NCBI GenBank assembly: GCA_944386355.1
Contig: CALXAU010000004.1
Location: 1-38,438 of the forward strand
Direction of reading: 5' to 3'
Source: an uncultured Clostridia bacterium
Lineage (GTDB): Bacteria; Bacillota; Clostridia; TANB77; CAG-508
Length of the DNA stretch: 38,438 bases
This document shows positions 7,357-18,723 of this stretch, piece by piece; within the stretch, counting starts at the first letter, position 1, and each line of letters starts with the position of its first letter. The notes under the pieces are model-generated. The model made no database searches. It saw only the letters and a program-made list of their open reading frames with translations, and was not told the DNA's origin. Position numbers and translations under genes: made by a program.

Positions 7357-10300
7357 TTGAAAATACGAGAAATTAATTACGAGAAAGCATCACGTAAAGA
7401 TTTCGCAAAAGTTGGCGATTTCATAGAAATGCCAAACCTTATTAAAGTTCAAAGAGATTCCTATGAATGGTTTGTAAAAGAAGGGTTAGGAGAAGTTTTA
7501 AAAGATATATCTCCAATAGAAGACTACTCAGGGAATTTAGTTCTTGAATTTTTCGATTACTATATGGAAGAAAAAACAAAATACACACTAGAAGAAGCAA
7601 AAGAAAGAGATGCAACATATTCTACAAGATTACATGTAAAAGTAAGATTAATAAACCGTGAAACTGGGGAAATCAAAGAACAAGAAATCTATTTAGGCGA
7701 TTTTCCGCTAATGACTGACAGTGGAACATTTATTATAAATGGAGCAGAAAGGGTTGTAGTAAGCCAATTAGTTCGTTCACCAGGTTGTTATTATGCAGAA
7801 GAATTCGATACAAAAACAGGTAAAAAAACTTACACATCAACAGTTATGCCGTTAAGAGGGGCATGGATAGAATATGAAACAGACGGAAATGATATATTTT
7901 ATGTACGTGTAGACAGAACAAGAAAATTACCAGTTACATCTTTATTAAGAGCAATAGGAGTAATAACAGACGACCAAATAAGAGATCTTTTTGGAGAAGA
8001 AGAGCTATTAACAGCAACAATTGCAAAAGATACAATAAAAACACAAGATGAAGCTTTAATTGAAATATATAAAAAATTAAGACCAGGAGAACTTCCAACA
8101 GTAGATGCAGCAAGAAATTTATTCAATGGATTATTTTTTGATAATAAAAGATATGACTTAGCTAAAGTAGGAAGATATAAATTTAATAAAAAATTAGGTT
8201 TATCAGATAGAATAAAAGGACATGTTTCAGCAAAAGATATAGTTGATAAAGAAACAGGAGAATTACTTGTTCAAGAAGGAGAAATAATAACAGAAGAAGT
8301 AGCAGAAAACATACAAAATTCTGGAATAAATGTAGTAGATATAATATATTCAGATAGAAAAGTCAGAATAATAGGTAATGGAACAGTAGACATTCACAAA
8401 GTATTACCAAATATGGATTTAGAAGAATTACATATAAAAGAATTAGTAAATTATGAAGTTTTACAAAATATATTAGAAAATACAGAAGAGAAAGATTTAT
8501 TAAAAGAGTTAAAAGAAAGAAAAGAAGAGCTAGTACCAAAACACATTACTACAGAAGATATAATATCATCAGTAAATTATCTATTAAATCTTTCACATGG
8601 ACTTGGAAAACCAGATGACATAGATCACTTAGCAAATCGTAGAATACGTTGTGTAGGAGAACTTTTACAAAATCAATTTCGTATAGGTCTTACAAGATTA
8701 GAAAGAGTTGTAAGAGAAAGAATGACAATACAAGACTTAGATGTTGTTACACCTCAAACACTTATTAATACAAAGCCAATAACATCAGCAATAAGAGAAT
8801 TTTTTGGAAGTTCACAATTATCACAATTTATGGATCAAACAAATCCTTTATCAGAATTAACTCATAAAAGAAGAATTTCAGCATTAGGACCAGGAGGTCT
8901 TACAAGAGAAAGAGCTGGATTTGAAGTACGTGATGTACACTATACTCACTATGGAAGATTATGCCCTATAGAATCTCCAGAAGGACCAAATATAGGATTA
9001 ATCTCAGCGTTATCTTCATTTGCTAAAATTAATGAATATGGATTTATAGAAACACCATATAGAAAAGTAGATGAAAAAACACATAAACCTACAGATATTG
9101 TAGAATACATGAGTGCAGATGTAGAAGATAATTACATAATAGCACAAGCTTCAGAACCATTAAATGAAAATGGAGAATTTGAAAATTCTAGAATAAGAGT
9201 AAGATATAAAAATGAAGTAATAGAAGTAGATAAAGATAAAGTTCAATACATAGATGTATCACCAAAACAATTAGTTTCTATTGCAGCAGCCATGATTCCA
9301 TTCTTAGAGCATGACGACGCAAAAAGAGCTCTTATGGGTGCAAACATGCAACGTCAAGCAGTACCATTAATGATAACAGAATCTCCAATAGTTGGAACAG
9401 GAATTGAATATAGAGCTGCTAAAGACTCAGGAATACTAATACTTGCCGAAGATGACGGAGTAATAGAAAAAGTTACAGCAGAAGCAATTACAGTAAAATA
9501 TGATTCTGGAAAAACAATAACTCATAAATTACGTAAATTTAAAAGAACAAATGGTGGAACATGTATTAATCAAAGGCCAATTGTTGAAAAAGGCGAAAGA
9601 GTTAAAAAAGGTGATGCAATAGCAGACGGACCTTCAACCCAAAATGGAGAAATGGCATTAGGGAAAAACGTACTTGTAGCATTCTCTACTTGGGAAGGGT
9701 ACAATTATGAAGATGCTATTCTACTAAATGAAAGATTAGTAAAAGAAGATGTATTTACATCAATACATATAGAAGAATATGACTGTGAATGTAGAGATAC
9801 AAAATTAGGACCTGAGGAAATCACAAGAGACATACCAAATATAGGTGATGATTCATTAAAAGACTTAGATGAAAATGGTATTATTAGAATAGGAGCAGAA
9901 GTTAGACCAGGAGATATTTTAGTAGGAAAAGTAACTCCTAAGGGAGAAACAGAATTAACAGCAGAAGAAAGACTACTAAGGGCTATATTTGGGGAAAAAG
10001 CAAGAGAAGTAAGAGACACATCATTAAGAGTACCACATGGAGAAGCTGGAACAATTGTAGATGTAAAAATATTTACAAGAGATAATTCAGATGAATTAGG
10101 ACCAGGTGTTAATCAAGTAATTAGATGTTATATAGCAACAAAAAGAAAAATTTCTGTAGGGGACAAAATGGCAGGACGTCATGGAAATAAAGGTGTTATT
10201 TCAAGAGTATTGCCAGCAGAAGATATGCCATTTATGCCAGACGGAACACCAATAGATATATTATTAAACCCATTAGGTGTGCCTTCACGTATGAATTTAG

Positions 10301-11118
10301 GACAGGTGTTAGAAGTACATTTAGGTGGAGCAGCAAGAGCTTTAGGTTGGAAAATATCAACTCCAGTATTTGACGGAGCATCTCAACAAGATGTAGAAGA
10401 AATGCTTGAAAAAGCAGGAATGAGCAAAGATGGAAAAACAATACTTTATGACGGAAGAACAGGAGATCCTTTTGATAAACCAATCACAGTTGGTGTTATG
10501 TATATGTTAAAACTACACCATTTAGTAGATGATAAAATACATGCTCGTTCAACAGGACCATATTCTTTAGTAACACAACAACCACTAGGAGGAAAAGCTC
10601 AATTTGGAGGACAACGTTTTGGAGAAATGGAAGTTTGGGCATTGGAAGCATATGGAGCTGCATATACACTTCAAGAAATGTTAACAGTAAAATCAGACGA
10701 TGTTACAGGTCGTGTAAAAACATATGAGGCAATAGTAAAAGGAGAAAATGTACCAGAACCAGGAGTTCCAGAAAGCTTTAAAGTATTAGTTAAAGAATTA
10801 CAATCATTAGGATTAGATGTAAGACTATATTCAGAAGATAATCAAGAATTGGAATTAAAAGAAAATATTGATGAAGGTATAGAGTATGATCCTAGTAAAG
10901 ATAGCAAAATTCTTGCTGAGGAAGAAGTTATAGACAATGAAGAAATTCAAGACGGATATACACAAGAAACAGAAGATGATGTGATATTAGAAGATGACGA
11001 GGATATGGAAGAAAGTGATGAATTATTTGAAAGTATAGATGACGAAGATGATGAATTATTGTTTGATAATGATTTAGCTAATGATAATATCGATAATGAT
11101 GAAGATATAATAGAGTAA
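7357..11118 (+). CDS. rpoB: DNA-directed RNA polymerase subunit beta
   Basis: This is the beta subunit of the core RNA polymerase. I place the start at TTG 7357 ([12 protein letters not shown]), seven bases after AGAGGTG; the in-frame GTG at 7348 is part of that ribosome binding site. It has 1253 residues. Landmarks are [19 protein letters not shown] near 120-140, the rifampicin pocket [16 protein letters not shown] with [13 protein letters not shown] (wild-type-looking, so no obvious resistance change), [23 protein letters not shown], and the C-terminal [20 protein letters not shown]. The last 70 or so residues are extremely acidic, dominated by Asp and Glu. rplJ-rplL, which usually precede rpoB, are absent here; instead there is a 370-base leader with an attenuator-like stem. 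Confidence 0.99.
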   Translation: MKIREINYEKASRKDFAKVGDFIEMPNLIKVQRDSYEWFVKEGLGEVLKDISPIEDYSGNLVLEFFDYYMEEKTKYTLEEAKERDATYSTRLHVKVRLINRETGEIKEQEIYLGDFPLMTDSGTFIINGAERVVVSQLVRSPGCYYAEEFDTKTGKKTYTSTVMPLRGAWIEYETDGNDIFYVRVDRTRKLPVTSLLRAIGVITDDQIRDLFGEEELLTATIAKDTIKTQDEALIEIYKKLRPGELPTVDAARNLFNGLFFDNKRYDLAKVGRYKFNKKLGLSDRIKGHVSAKDIVDKETGELLVQEGEIITEEVAENIQNSGINVVDIIYSDRKVRIIGNGTVDIHKVLPNMDLEELHIKELVNYEVLQNILENTEEKDLLKELKERKEELVPKHITTEDIISSVNYLLNLSHGLGKPDDIDHLANRRIRCVGELLQNQFRIGLTRLERVVRERMTIQDLDVVTPQTLINTKPITSAIREFFGSSQLSQFMDQTNPLSELTHKRRISALGPGGLTRERAGFEVRDVHYTHYGRLCPIESPEGPNIGLISALSSFAKINEYGFIETPYRKVDEKTHKPTDIVEYMSADVEDNYIIAQASEPLNENGEFENSRIRVRYKNEVIEVDKDKVQYIDVSPKQLVSIAAAMIPFLEHDDAKRALMGANMQRQAVPLMITESPIVGTGIEYRAAKDSGILILAEDDGVIEKVTAEAITVKYDSGKTITHKLRKFKRTNGGTCINQRPIVEKGERVKKGDAIADGPSTQNGEMALGKNVLVAFSTWEGYNYEDAILLNERLVKEDVFTSIHIEEYDCECRDTKLGPEEITRDIPNIGDDSLKDLDENGIIRIGAEVRPGDILVGKVTPKGETELTAEERLLRAIFGEKAREVRDTSLRVPHGEAGTIVDVKIFTRDNSDELGPGVNQVIRCYIATKRKISVGDKMAGRHGNKGVISRVLPAEDMPFMPDGTPIDILLNPLGVPSRMNLGQVLEVHLGGAARALGWKISTPVFDGASQQDVEEMLEKAGMSKDGKTILYDGRTGDPFDKPITVGVMYMLKLHHLVDDKIHARSTGPYSLVTQQPLGGKAQFGGQRFGEMEVWALEAYGAAYTLQEMLTVKSDDVTGRVKTYEAIVKGENVPEPGVPESFKVLVKELQSLGLDVRLYSEDNQELELKENIDEGIEYDPSKDSKILAEEEVIDNEEIQDGYTQETEDDVILEDDEDMEESDELFESIDDEDDELLFDNDLANDNIDNDEDIIE

Positions 11119-11130
11119 AATAATTGAATA

Positions 11131-11235
11131 AATTCTAAAAAGAAAAATGGCGACAGGAAGGAATTGCACCAGCTTAGGATAGACCCGTTTAACTGTTTTA
11201 GAATTACCCGAACACAAATAAAATTTTAATTTGTG
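11131..11235 (+). other. Folded rpoB-rpoC spacer
   Basis: The 147-base gap between rpoB and rpoC holds a perfect 10-bp stem, AATTCTAAAA (11131-11140) with TTTTAGAATT (11196-11205). It closes a 55-base loop that has an unusually high G and C content for this genome (GGCGACAGGAAGGAATTGC). A second 7-bp hairpin follows, CACAAAT (11213-11219) with ATTTGTG (11229-11235). Neither has a U-tract, so they are not typical terminators. I recognise no riboswitch or ribozyme family. It could be an RNA processing site or a regulator of rpoC translation. Confidence 0.5.
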
Positions 11236-11265
11236 AATAAATAATTTTTTATAGGGGGAAAAATA

Positions 11266-14200
11266 GTGGAAGAATTAGATATTTTTGACAAGCTAAAGAT
11301 AGGAGTAGCATCTGATGAGAAAATAAGGGAATGGTCCAAAGGAGAAGTAAAAAAACCTGAAACAATAAATTATAGAACATTAAAACCTGAAAAAGACGGA
11401 TTATTTTGTGAAAGAATATTTGGACCAACAAAAGACTGGGAATGTCATTGTGGTAAATACAAAAGAGTAAGATATAAAGGAATAGTATGTGATAGATGTG
11501 GTGTAGAAGTAACAAAATCTAAAGTAAGACGTGAAAGAATGGGACACATAGAACTTGCAGCACCAGTTGCACATATATGGTATTTCAAAGGTATTCCTAG
11601 CAGAATAGCACTATTATTAGATGTTTCTCCAAGAAATCTAGAAAAAATAATATACTTTGCAGCATATATAGTTGTAGACAAAGGAACATCAGGATTAGAA
11701 AAATGCCAAGTATTAAATGAAAAAGAATATCATGAAGCAGAAGAAAAATATGGAAAAAAATCATTTGTAGCAAAAATGGGTGCAGAAGCATTAAGAGAAT
11801 TATTACAAGAAATAGATTTAGATAAACTATGTAACCAAATAGAAAAAGAATTAAAAAATGCAAGTGAACAGAAAAAAGTAAAATTAGTCAAAAGATTAGA
11901 TACAGTAGAATCTTTTAGAATATCTGGAAATAGACCTGAATGGATGATAATGAATGTTATCCCAGTAATTCCTCCAGAATTAAGACCAATGGTACAACTA
12001 GATGGTGGTAGATTTGCAACATCAGATTTAAATGATTTATACAGAAGAGTTATAAACAGAAATAATAGATTAAAAAGATTATTAGAATTAGGAGCACCAG
12101 AAATAATTGTACGTAATGAAAAAAGAATGTTACAAGAATCTGTAGATGCATTAATTGATAATGGAAGACGTGGAAGACCTGTAACAGGTGCAGGTAACAG
12201 ACCTTTAAAATCTTTATCAGATATGTTAAAAGGAAAACAAGGAAGATTTAGACAAAACTTACTTGGAAAGCGTGTTGACTATTCAGGACGTTCAGTTATT
12301 GTTGTAGGACCAGAATTAAAAATTTATCAATGTGGCCTTCCAAAAGAAATGGCAGTAGAATTATTTAAACCATTTGTAATGAGAGAATTAGTAGGACGTG
12401 GAATTGCACAAAATATAAAAAATGCTAAAAGAATGGTAGAAAGATTAAAACCAGAAGTATGGGGAATATTGGAAGATGTTATAAAAGATCATCCTGTAAT
12501 GTTAAACCGTGCTCCTACATTACATAGACTTGGTATACAAGCATTTGAACCTGTATTAGTAGAAGGAAGAGCAATTAAATTACACCCATTAGTTTGTGAA
12601 GCATTCAATGCAGACTTTGACGGAGATCAAATGGCGGTTCATTTACCTTTATCACCTGAAGCACAAGCAGAAGCAAGATATTTGATGCTTTCTACAAATA
12701 ATTTGCTTAAACCTCAAGACGGTAAGCCAGTTGCAGTGCCTAGACTAGACATGATTTTAGGAAGCTATTATTTAACAATGGTATTAGACGGAGAAAAAGG
12801 AGAAGGAAAATACTTTAAAGATCCAGATGAAGCAATAATGGCATTTGAAAATCATGATGTAGGAATACATGCAAAGATATTTGTTAGAATAACAAAAGAA
12901 ATAAACGGAGAAATGAAAAGTCAAAAAATAGAAACAAGTGTAGGAAGAATTATATTTAACCAAGGAATTCCTCAAGATTTAGGATTTATAAATAGAAAAG
13001 AAGATCCTTTCCAATATGAAATTAGCTTCCCTGTAATGAAAAAATCAATGGGAACAATAATAGAAAAAGTAATTCGAATACATGGTTTATCAGAATCAGC
13101 AGAAGTAATAGATTATATAAAAGCATTAGGTTATAAATATGCTACACTAGCAGGAATTACATATTCAATGTATGATGTAAAAGTTCCTGAAGCAAAAAAA
13201 GAGCTTTTAAAAGAAGCAGATCAAAAAGTTGAAAATATAAGAAAACAATATGCAAGAGGTCTAATAACAAATGATGAAAGATATAATGCTGTAATTAATG
13301 TTTGGGAAGATACAACAAATAAAGTTACAGCTGCTATGGAAGAAAACTTTGATAACTTAAATCCTGTGTATATGATGGTTAAATCAGGAGCCAGAGGAAA
13401 TATGGGACAATTAAGACAAATTGCAGGTATGCGTGGTCTAATGGCAAGTACAACAGGTAAAGCGGTAGAAATACCAATAAAATCATCATTTGCAGAAGGA
13501 CTAGATGCATTAGAGTATTTTATATCAGCCCATGGAGCTCGTAAAGGACTATCAGATACAGCTTTAAGAACTGCTGACTCAGGATATTTAACAAGAAGAC
13601 TTGTAGATGTTTCACAAGATATTATTGTAAGAGAAGAAGACTGTGGAACAAATGACGGTATATATATATATGATATAAAAGACGGTAATCAAATTATCGA
13701 AAAAATGCAAGAAAGATTAATAGGAAGATTTTCTATAGAAAATGTAATAGATCCAGAAACAAACGAAATAATAGTAGACACAGATACAATGATTACAGAA
13801 GATATTGCAGAAAAAATTATATCAGCTGGAATACAAAAATTAAAAGTACGTTCTGTTCTTGGATGTCGTTCAAAACATGGTGTATGTCAAAAATGTTATG
13901 GAATGGGTCTTGCAAGAAGAGACTTAGTTTCAATAGGAGAAGCTGTTGGAATAATAGCAGCACAATCAATAGGAGAACCAGGAACTCAGCTTACAATGAG
14001 AACCATTCACTCTGGTGGTGTTGCGGGTGTTGCAGACATAACACAGGGTCTTCCAAGAGTTGAAGAATTATTTGAAGCAAGAAAACCAAAAGGACTTGCA
14101 ATTGTATCTGAAATAGATGGTAAAGTAAAAATTAAAGAAACTAAAAAGAAAAAAGAAGTAATCATAACATCAAACACTGAATCAAAAACATATACTATAC

Positions 14201-14781
14201 CATTTGGCTCTAAAATGAAAGTAAAAGAAGGAGATTTAGTAGAAGCAGGAGAACCTTTAATAGAAGGATCTATAAATCCAAATGAAATTCTTGCAATAAA
14301 AGGTCCAGAAGGAGTTTATGAATATTTGATTTCAGAAGTACAAAAAGTATATAGAAATCAAGGTGTTGATATTAATGATAAACATATTGAAGTAATAGGA
14401 AGACAAATGCTTAAAAAAGTAAAAATTGAAGATAGTGGAGACACAGATTTATTCCCTGGAGTTTTAATAGACATGTATGAATTTGAAGAAAAAAATAGAT
14501 TAGCAATACAAGAAGGAAAAAGACCAGCAACAGGTAAGAGAGTATTGCTTGGAATTACAAAAGCTTCACTTGCAACAGATAGCTTCCTATCAGCAGCTTC
14601 TTTCCAAGAAACTACAAGAGTTCTAACAGAAGCAGCTATAAAAGGGAAAGTTGATGACTTAATAGGTCTTAAAGAAAATGTAATTATAGGAAAATTAATT
14701 CCAGCAGGAACAGGAATGTCAAAATATCAAAACATTCATATTGATACTGAACAAAAATTAGAAGAAACAGCAGATATATAA
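11266..14781 (+). CDS. rpoC: DNA-directed RNA polymerase subunit beta-prime
   Basis: This is the catalytic beta-prime subunit. The GTG start at 11266 follows AGGGGG by seven or eight bases. The 1171 residues include the N-terminal zinc-binding cysteines ([13 protein letters not shown] then CDRCGVEV, near 62-82), the active-site loop [12 protein letters not shown] near 445-456 with three metal-binding Asp, and the second zinc site in [13 protein letters not shown] near 865-880. [17 protein letters not shown] belongs to the trigger-loop region. The protein is complete and of normal length for a clostridial RpoC. It is probably transcribed with rpoB through the folded spacer and ends at a strong terminator. 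Confidence 0.99.
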   Translation: MEELDIFDKLKIGVASDEKIREWSKGEVKKPETINYRTLKPEKDGLFCERIFGPTKDWECHCGKYKRVRYKGIVCDRCGVEVTKSKVRRERMGHIELAAPVAHIWYFKGIPSRIALLLDVSPRNLEKIIYFAAYIVVDKGTSGLEKCQVLNEKEYHEAEEKYGKKSFVAKMGAEALRELLQEIDLDKLCNQIEKELKNASEQKKVKLVKRLDTVESFRISGNRPEWMIMNVIPVIPPELRPMVQLDGGRFATSDLNDLYRRVINRNNRLKRLLELGAPEIIVRNEKRMLQESVDALIDNGRRGRPVTGAGNRPLKSLSDMLKGKQGRFRQNLLGKRVDYSGRSVIVVGPELKIYQCGLPKEMAVELFKPFVMRELVGRGIAQNIKNAKRMVERLKPEVWGILEDVIKDHPVMLNRAPTLHRLGIQAFEPVLVEGRAIKLHPLVCEAFNADFDGDQMAVHLPLSPEAQAEARYLMLSTNNLLKPQDGKPVAVPRLDMILGSYYLTMVLDGEKGEGKYFKDPDEAIMAFENHDVGIHAKIFVRITKEINGEMKSQKIETSVGRIIFNQGIPQDLGFINRKEDPFQYEISFPVMKKSMGTIIEKVIRIHGLSESAEVIDYIKALGYKYATLAGITYSMYDVKVPEAKKELLKEADQKVENIRKQYARGLITNDERYNAVINVWEDTTNKVTAAMEENFDNLNPVYMMVKSGARGNMGQLRQIAGMRGLMASTTGKAVEIPIKSSFAEGLDALEYFISAHGARKGLSDTALRTADSGYLTRRLVDVSQDIIVREEDCGTNDGIYIYDIKDGNQIIEKMQERLIGRFSIENVIDPETNEIIVDTDTMITEDIAEKIISAGIQKLKVRSVLGCRSKHGVCQKCYGMGLARRDLVSIGEAVGIIAAQSIGEPGTQLTMRTIHSGGVAGVADITQGLPRVEELFEARKPKGLAIVSEIDGKVKIKETKKKKEVIITSNTESKTYTIPFGSKMKVKEGDLVEAGEPLIEGSINPNEILAIKGPEGVYEYLISEVQKVYRNQGVDINDKHIEVIGRQMLKKVKIEDSGDTDLFPGVLIDMYEFEEKNRLAIQEGKRPATGKRVLLGITKASLATDSFLSAASFQETTRVLTEAAIKGKVDDLIGLKENVIIGKLIPAGTGMSKYQNIHIDTEQKLEETADI

Positions 14782-14837
14782 AAATAATATATGAATTTTA
14801 GTATATCTAGATGTGAAAATCAAAAAAAATTTAATTG

Positions 14838-14889
14838 AAAATAAAGAATATATTGACTTTATAGTTTTAAATATATTCTTTATTTTTTT
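14838..14889 (+). terminator. Rho-independent terminator after rpoC
   Basis: AATAAAGAATATA (14840-14852) pairs perfectly with TATATTCTTTATT (14872-14884), with additional A-T pairs outside and a run of T to 14889. It ends the rpoBC transcript. Confidence 0.8.
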
Positions 14890-14902
14890 CATTAATTGCA
14901 TT

Positions 14903-14965
14903 GAAAAATTTATGAAACTTTTCGTTTTCTAAACTCAAAGTGAAAATACATAAAAAAATATATAT
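14903..14965 (+). repeat. Dispersed repeat with CTCAAAGTGAAAA core, copy 2
   Basis: It reads GAAAAATTTATGAAACTTTT followed by CGTTTTCTAAACTCAAAGTG and AAAATACATA. It matches the unit at 1877 best over the central CTCAAAGTGAAAATA. It lies 230 bases upstream of gdpP, between the rpoC terminator and the gdpP promoter. The rest of the 14782-15164 spacer is featureless AT-rich DNA. Confidence 0.55.
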
Positions 14966-15109
14966 AATTTGATATTATACAAAATATGAATATAGTTGAG
15001 GGTAGAAACTTCTAATTATAGTAATTTAAAATTAAATTAAGTTTAAAATAATTAGATTTAAAAATAGAAAAATGTCAAAATAAATTATGTAAAATAAATA
15101 GATAAATAA

Positions 15110-15138
15110 TTGACAAATTAATAAAAATCCTATAAAAT
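15110..15138 (+). promoter_or_regulatory. SigA-type promoter of the gdpP operon
   Basis: Perfect -35 TTGACA (15110-15115), 17-base spacer, -10 TAAAAT (15133-15138). The gdpP ribosome binding site AAAGGAGAT follows closely, so the leader is only about 20 bases. Confidence 0.75.
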
Positions 15139-15164
15139 AGTGTACAGTAAAAAAGGAGATATCT

Positions 15165-17190
15165 ATGCAAAACAATAATAGAAAAATTTTTGATAATTTA
15201 ATATCAAGGACAAAAATATATTTAGCTGTTATTTTCATACTATTAGTAGTAATTATAATACAAAATAACAACTTTTTTTTACCAGCAATTATAATATATA
15301 TATTAATAATAGCCTACACATATTTTGCAAACAATAAGAGAAAAAGTGAAATTTCAGAAACATTACAAGACTTAACACTAACAGTAGATAGTACAGCAAA
15401 AAGTACATTAATAAATTCGCCATTTCCATTAATTATATTAGAAACAGACGGAAATGTAATTTGGAAAAGTTCTAAATTCAATTCAGAATTTATCAATGTA
15501 GATATAAATAACTATATAGATGATATAATAATAGAAAGTAAATCAGAAATAGAAAAAAGAGAAAACAAAAATAATAACAACAATCTTTTATTTAAACAAA
15601 TTACAATTGGAAAAAAAATGTATACTGTAGTTGGAAAATTTGTAAATAGTAAAAATCATGATAAAAGAAATAAAAAAGAATATATGATAATACTATATTT
15701 CTTAGATATAACAGAAAGTATTAAATTACAAGAAGAATTTAATAATTCAAAAATATGCATAGGGATAATAATGTTAGATAACTATGAAGAAACAATGCAA
15801 TTAATAGACGGAGAACAAAAACCTCAATTAACTGCTCAAATAGATAAAGAAATATATGCATGGGCAAATGAATCAAATGGAGTACTTATAAAATCTGACA
15901 GAGATAGATATGTATATGTTTTTGAACAAAGATATTTAGAAAATATGAAAGAAGAAAAATTTAGCATATTAGATAAGATAAAAGAAATTGACTCAAAAAA
16001 GAAAGTACAATTCACATTAAGTATTGCAATTTCAAATGAAGGTAAAACTATAAAAGATAAATACAAATCTGCACAAGCAGCAATGGACTTAGTATTAGGC
16101 CGTGGAGGAGACCAAACTGTAATAAGAGAAAATGAAATTTATAAATTCTTTGGTGGAAGAGCTCAAGAAGTTGAAAAAAGAACTAAAGTTAAAGCAAGAG
16201 TAGTAGCACAAGCACTTCAAAATCTTATAAAAGAATCTAGTAAAGTAATGATTATGGGTCATACAATACCAGATATGGATGCAATGGGATCTGCGCTTGG
16301 AATATATAGACTAGTAAAAAGTTTAAATAAGAACGCATATATTGTTCGTAGTAATAATACTTCTGCAATTGATGTATTTATGGAAGTTTTAGAAAAAGAT
16401 AAGGAATATGAAAACGTATTTATTAGCCAAGAAACAGCAGAAGAAAATATAGGAGAAGATACTTTATTGGTTGTAGTAGACACACATAAAATTAATTATG
16501 TAGAAGATGAAAGATTATTGGAAAGATCTAAAAAAACTGTAATTATAGATCACCATAGAAGAAGTACAAACTATATAGAAAATGCAACACTTACATTCCA
16601 AGAAGTTTATGCATCTTCAGCTTCAGAATTGGTAACAGAATTACTACAATACGTAGATGAAAAAGTTGAATTAAAAACAATAGAGGCAGAAAGTTTATAT
16701 GCCGGAATAATGATAGATACAAAAAATTTCACATTTAAAACAGGAGTAAGAACATTTGAAGCAGCCGCATATTTAAGAAGATGTGGAGTAGATATAATAA
16801 AGGTAAAGAAATGGTTTCAAAGTGATTTAGAAACATTTAACATATTAGCAGGAATTGTCAAAAACGCAGAAATAATAGAAAAATCAATAGGAATATCTAT
16901 ATATGACGAAAAAACGAAAGAAGCAAATCTAATATGTGCAAAAGCGGCAGATGAATTATTAACAATTAGTGATATAACAGCTTCATTTGTAATAGGAGAT
17001 TTAGGAGATAAAATTTGTATTAGTGGGCGTTCAATAGGAGATATAAATGTACAAGTTATTTTAGAAAAACTTCGGAGGAGGAGGACATATTACATTTGCT
17101 GGTGCACAGGTAGAGGGAATGACAATAGAAGAAACTAAACAAGAACTAATAAATAGAATACATGAATATTTTTCAGAAATAGCAAATTAA
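15165..17190 (+). CDS. gdpP: Cyclic-di-AMP phosphodiesterase GdpP, +1 shifted near C-terminus
   Basis: This membrane-bound enzyme hydrolyses the second messenger c-di-AMP. AAAGGAG precedes the ATG. Two membrane helices (about residues 17-50) are followed by a PAS-like region, a degenerate GGDEF-like domain, and a DHH domain with GHTIPDMDAMGSALG near 363, VVDTHK near 440 and IDHHRRS near 462. The DHHA1 domain ends with LGGGGH. The zero frame breaks at 17073, where CTT-CGG-AGG leads to a stop at 17136-17138. Skipping that C gives KLGGGGHITFAGAQVEG and a normal C-terminus ending at 17188-17190, 674 residues in all, close to the family's usual length of about 660. Because GGGGH is conserved, the shifted frame is clearly the ancestral one. 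The gene heads the gdpP-rplI-dnaB cluster, a conserved Bacillota order. Confidence 0.93.
17070..17076 (+). other. Putative +1 recoding site CTT-C-GGA (site 2, gdpP)
   Basis: The zero frame reads GAA AAA CTT CGG AGG AGG and stops 21 codons after CGG. Omitting C17073 reads CTT GGA GGA GGA GGA CAT, the LGGGGH motif of DHH/DHHA1 phosphodiesterases. CTT followed by a hard-to-read codon resembles the CUU-AGG slippery context of yeast Ty1 (established knowledge), but the other two sites have GGT and GGA before CGG. Confidence 0.75.
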
Positions 17191-17300
17191 ACTTAAAGTA
17201 AGAATAATAAATTGTCTTAAGAATAATGTAAATAGGTTAAAAAAATTTTTTCATAACAATGTATGCCTTTAAAGTAAATTTAGAAAGGGATGAATTAAAA

Positions 17301-17747
17301 ATGAAAGTTATATTAATGCAAGATATAAAAGGAGTAGGAAAAAAAGATGAAATAATAAATGCATCAGACGGATATGCAAGAAATTTTTTATTCCCTAAAA
17401 AATTAGCGATAGAAGCAAACTCTGAAAACATGGGAAATTTACAAAATAAAAAAAATGCACAAAAATATCAAAAAGAACAAGAAAAAAAACAAGCAGAAGA
17501 ATTAGCAAAAAAAATAGAAGGAATAATATTAAAAATTAAAGTAAAAGCTGGAGAAAATGGGAAAATTTTTGGGGGAGTTTCATCAAAAGAAATATCAGAC
17601 ACTTTAGAAAAAGAATATAAAATAATAGTAGACAAGAAAAAAATAGAATTAAAAGAAACTATTAAAACATTAGGAATGCAAACAGTACAAATTAAATTGT
17701 TTGAAGGTGTAGTAGGAAATTTAAAAATTGATATTATAGGGTGTTAA
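17301..17747 (+). CDS. rplI: 50S ribosomal protein L9
   Basis: This is ribosomal protein bL9, which binds 23S rRNA near the L1 stalk base. The true start is ATG 17301 ([18 protein letters not shown]), with AGAAAGGGA about ten bases upstream; an in-frame ATG at 17259 would add an unlikely leader. The 148 residues show the N-domain with [17 protein letters not shown], the long charged connecting helix rich in Lys, Glu and Gln (about 45-72), and the C-domain with [14 protein letters not shown]. It lies between gdpP and the kinase-like genes, three bases before the next start. Confidence 0.97.
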   Translation: MKVILMQDIKGVGKKDEIINASDGYARNFLFPKKLAIEANSENMGNLQNKKNAQKYQKEQEKKQAEELAKKIEGIILKIKVKAGENGKIFGGVSSKEISDTLEKEYKIIVDKKKIELKETIKTLGMQTVQIKLFEGVVGNLKIDIIGC

Positions 17748-17750
17748 AAA

Positions 17751-18723
17751 GTGACAAATGTAAATAATTTAATGATAAATCTTTTTAAGAAACCTAAAGA
17801 AATAAAAAAATTATTAAATGAAAATTTTCCAGAGTTTATGAAGTATTGTGAAGAACATGAAATTCCCTCTATAGTTCATAAGATGATATTAATGTATGTA
17901 GTAGAAAAAGAAATTATAGAAAATAATTTATTAAAAATATTTGCAGGTGTAGGAATAAAAAATATAAAAATAATAAAAGAGATTTTATTAAAAAGGTTTT
18001 CATGGACTGAGGAACAAATAAGTGAATATATAAACAAAAATTTTGGGTATTTTTTATCTAAAGACTTAGAAGATGAACAAGAAGATATAAACTTATTAAA
18101 TTTAGTATTTGAAGATTTGTCAAGAATAAAAAACATAAATTTGTCTAATATTAGGTTTAAAGGTTTAGGAACATATAAAGATGTATATATTTGTGAAGAT
18201 AATAAAGGAAAAAGTGTAATTATAAAAATAGGAAAACCAAGATATTGTAAGACAGTTCCATTTATGCATGAGTTCATGTATCCTATGTTTCATAAAAAAA
18301 TAGGAAATTTAGAAATAGAGTTTACAAGATTAGGACGGAAAAATATATGAAGGTAAGAAGATTTCAGAAGAAGATATATACCAGTTATATAAAACAATAA
18401 GAGATAAATATGGTTATGTTTGGATAGATGCCAAAATAGGAAACATAGCATATTTAGAAGAAGATAATAAACCTTCTTATATTGATGGAGAACAAGAAAT
18501 AGAAGTAGAGCCAGAAACTGTAGGTTTTAAAGTAGAATTAAAAACAAAAGGACAAATGGAGGAAGGTTATCTAAAAAAAGGACAAATAGTAATAATTGAT
18601 TTAGACTACGTATTTGAAGAAAAAGATCCAATACTTCAGCAAGGAATACTTTCCGGTTTAGCTGAAAAATTTGAAGATAGGTATCAAGAAGAAAAAATAT
18701 TAAAGAAAGGATTAGATAAATGA
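17751..18723 (+). CDS. Kinase-like protein A, +1 shifted
   Basis: I do not recognise a named family. GTG 17751 lies three bases after rplI, with AGGGTG as RBS. Read with one +1 shift at 18336, the product is 323 residues. An alpha-helical N-terminal half precedes a region resembling a protein-kinase fold: a glycine loop GLGTYKDVY near 138, a beta-strand lysine in VIIKIG near 156, DAKIGN at 226-231 (matching the DxKxxN catalytic loop), and DLD at 283-285 in place of DFG. The unshifted frame stops at 18348-18350, before the catalytic loop. The shifted frame ends TGA at 18721-18723, overlapping the ATG of the next gene by four bases (ATGA), which strongly supports it as genuine. Protein B downstream is a paralogue. 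Kinase activity is inferred. Confidence 0.7.
18333..18339 (+). other. Putative +1 recoding site GGA-C-GGA (site 3)
   Basis: The zero frame reads TTA GGA CGG AAA AAT ATA TGA. Without C18336 it reads TTA GGA GGA AAA ATA TAT GAA and stays open for 128 codons, through the catalytic-loop-like DAKIGN, to a stop overlapping the next gene. The tetranucleotide CGGA and the position of the extra C are the same as at sites 1 and 2. Confidence 0.75.

Noticed and set aside
9980-10020. Rifampicin-resistance change in rpoB
   Set aside because: The resistance-determining region, which lies at about 8800-8990, carries the susceptible residues at the usual positions (the Asp, His and Ser of the pocket).
11131-11235. 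A tRNA gene on the minus strand (GGTGCAATTCC resembles a T-arm)
   Set aside because: No matching acceptor stem, D-arm or anticodon arm could be drawn around it.
15165-17138. Annotating gdpP as a complete 657-residue protein
   Set aside because: The zero frame after 17073 is Arg-rich nonsense, while the +1 frame continues the conserved LGGGGH motif and ends at a normal length.
17751-18350. A complete 199-residue gene followed by a 370-base non-coding gap
   Set aside because: The gap is fully open in the +1 frame, aligns with the downstream paralogue and ends in an exact ATGA overlap.
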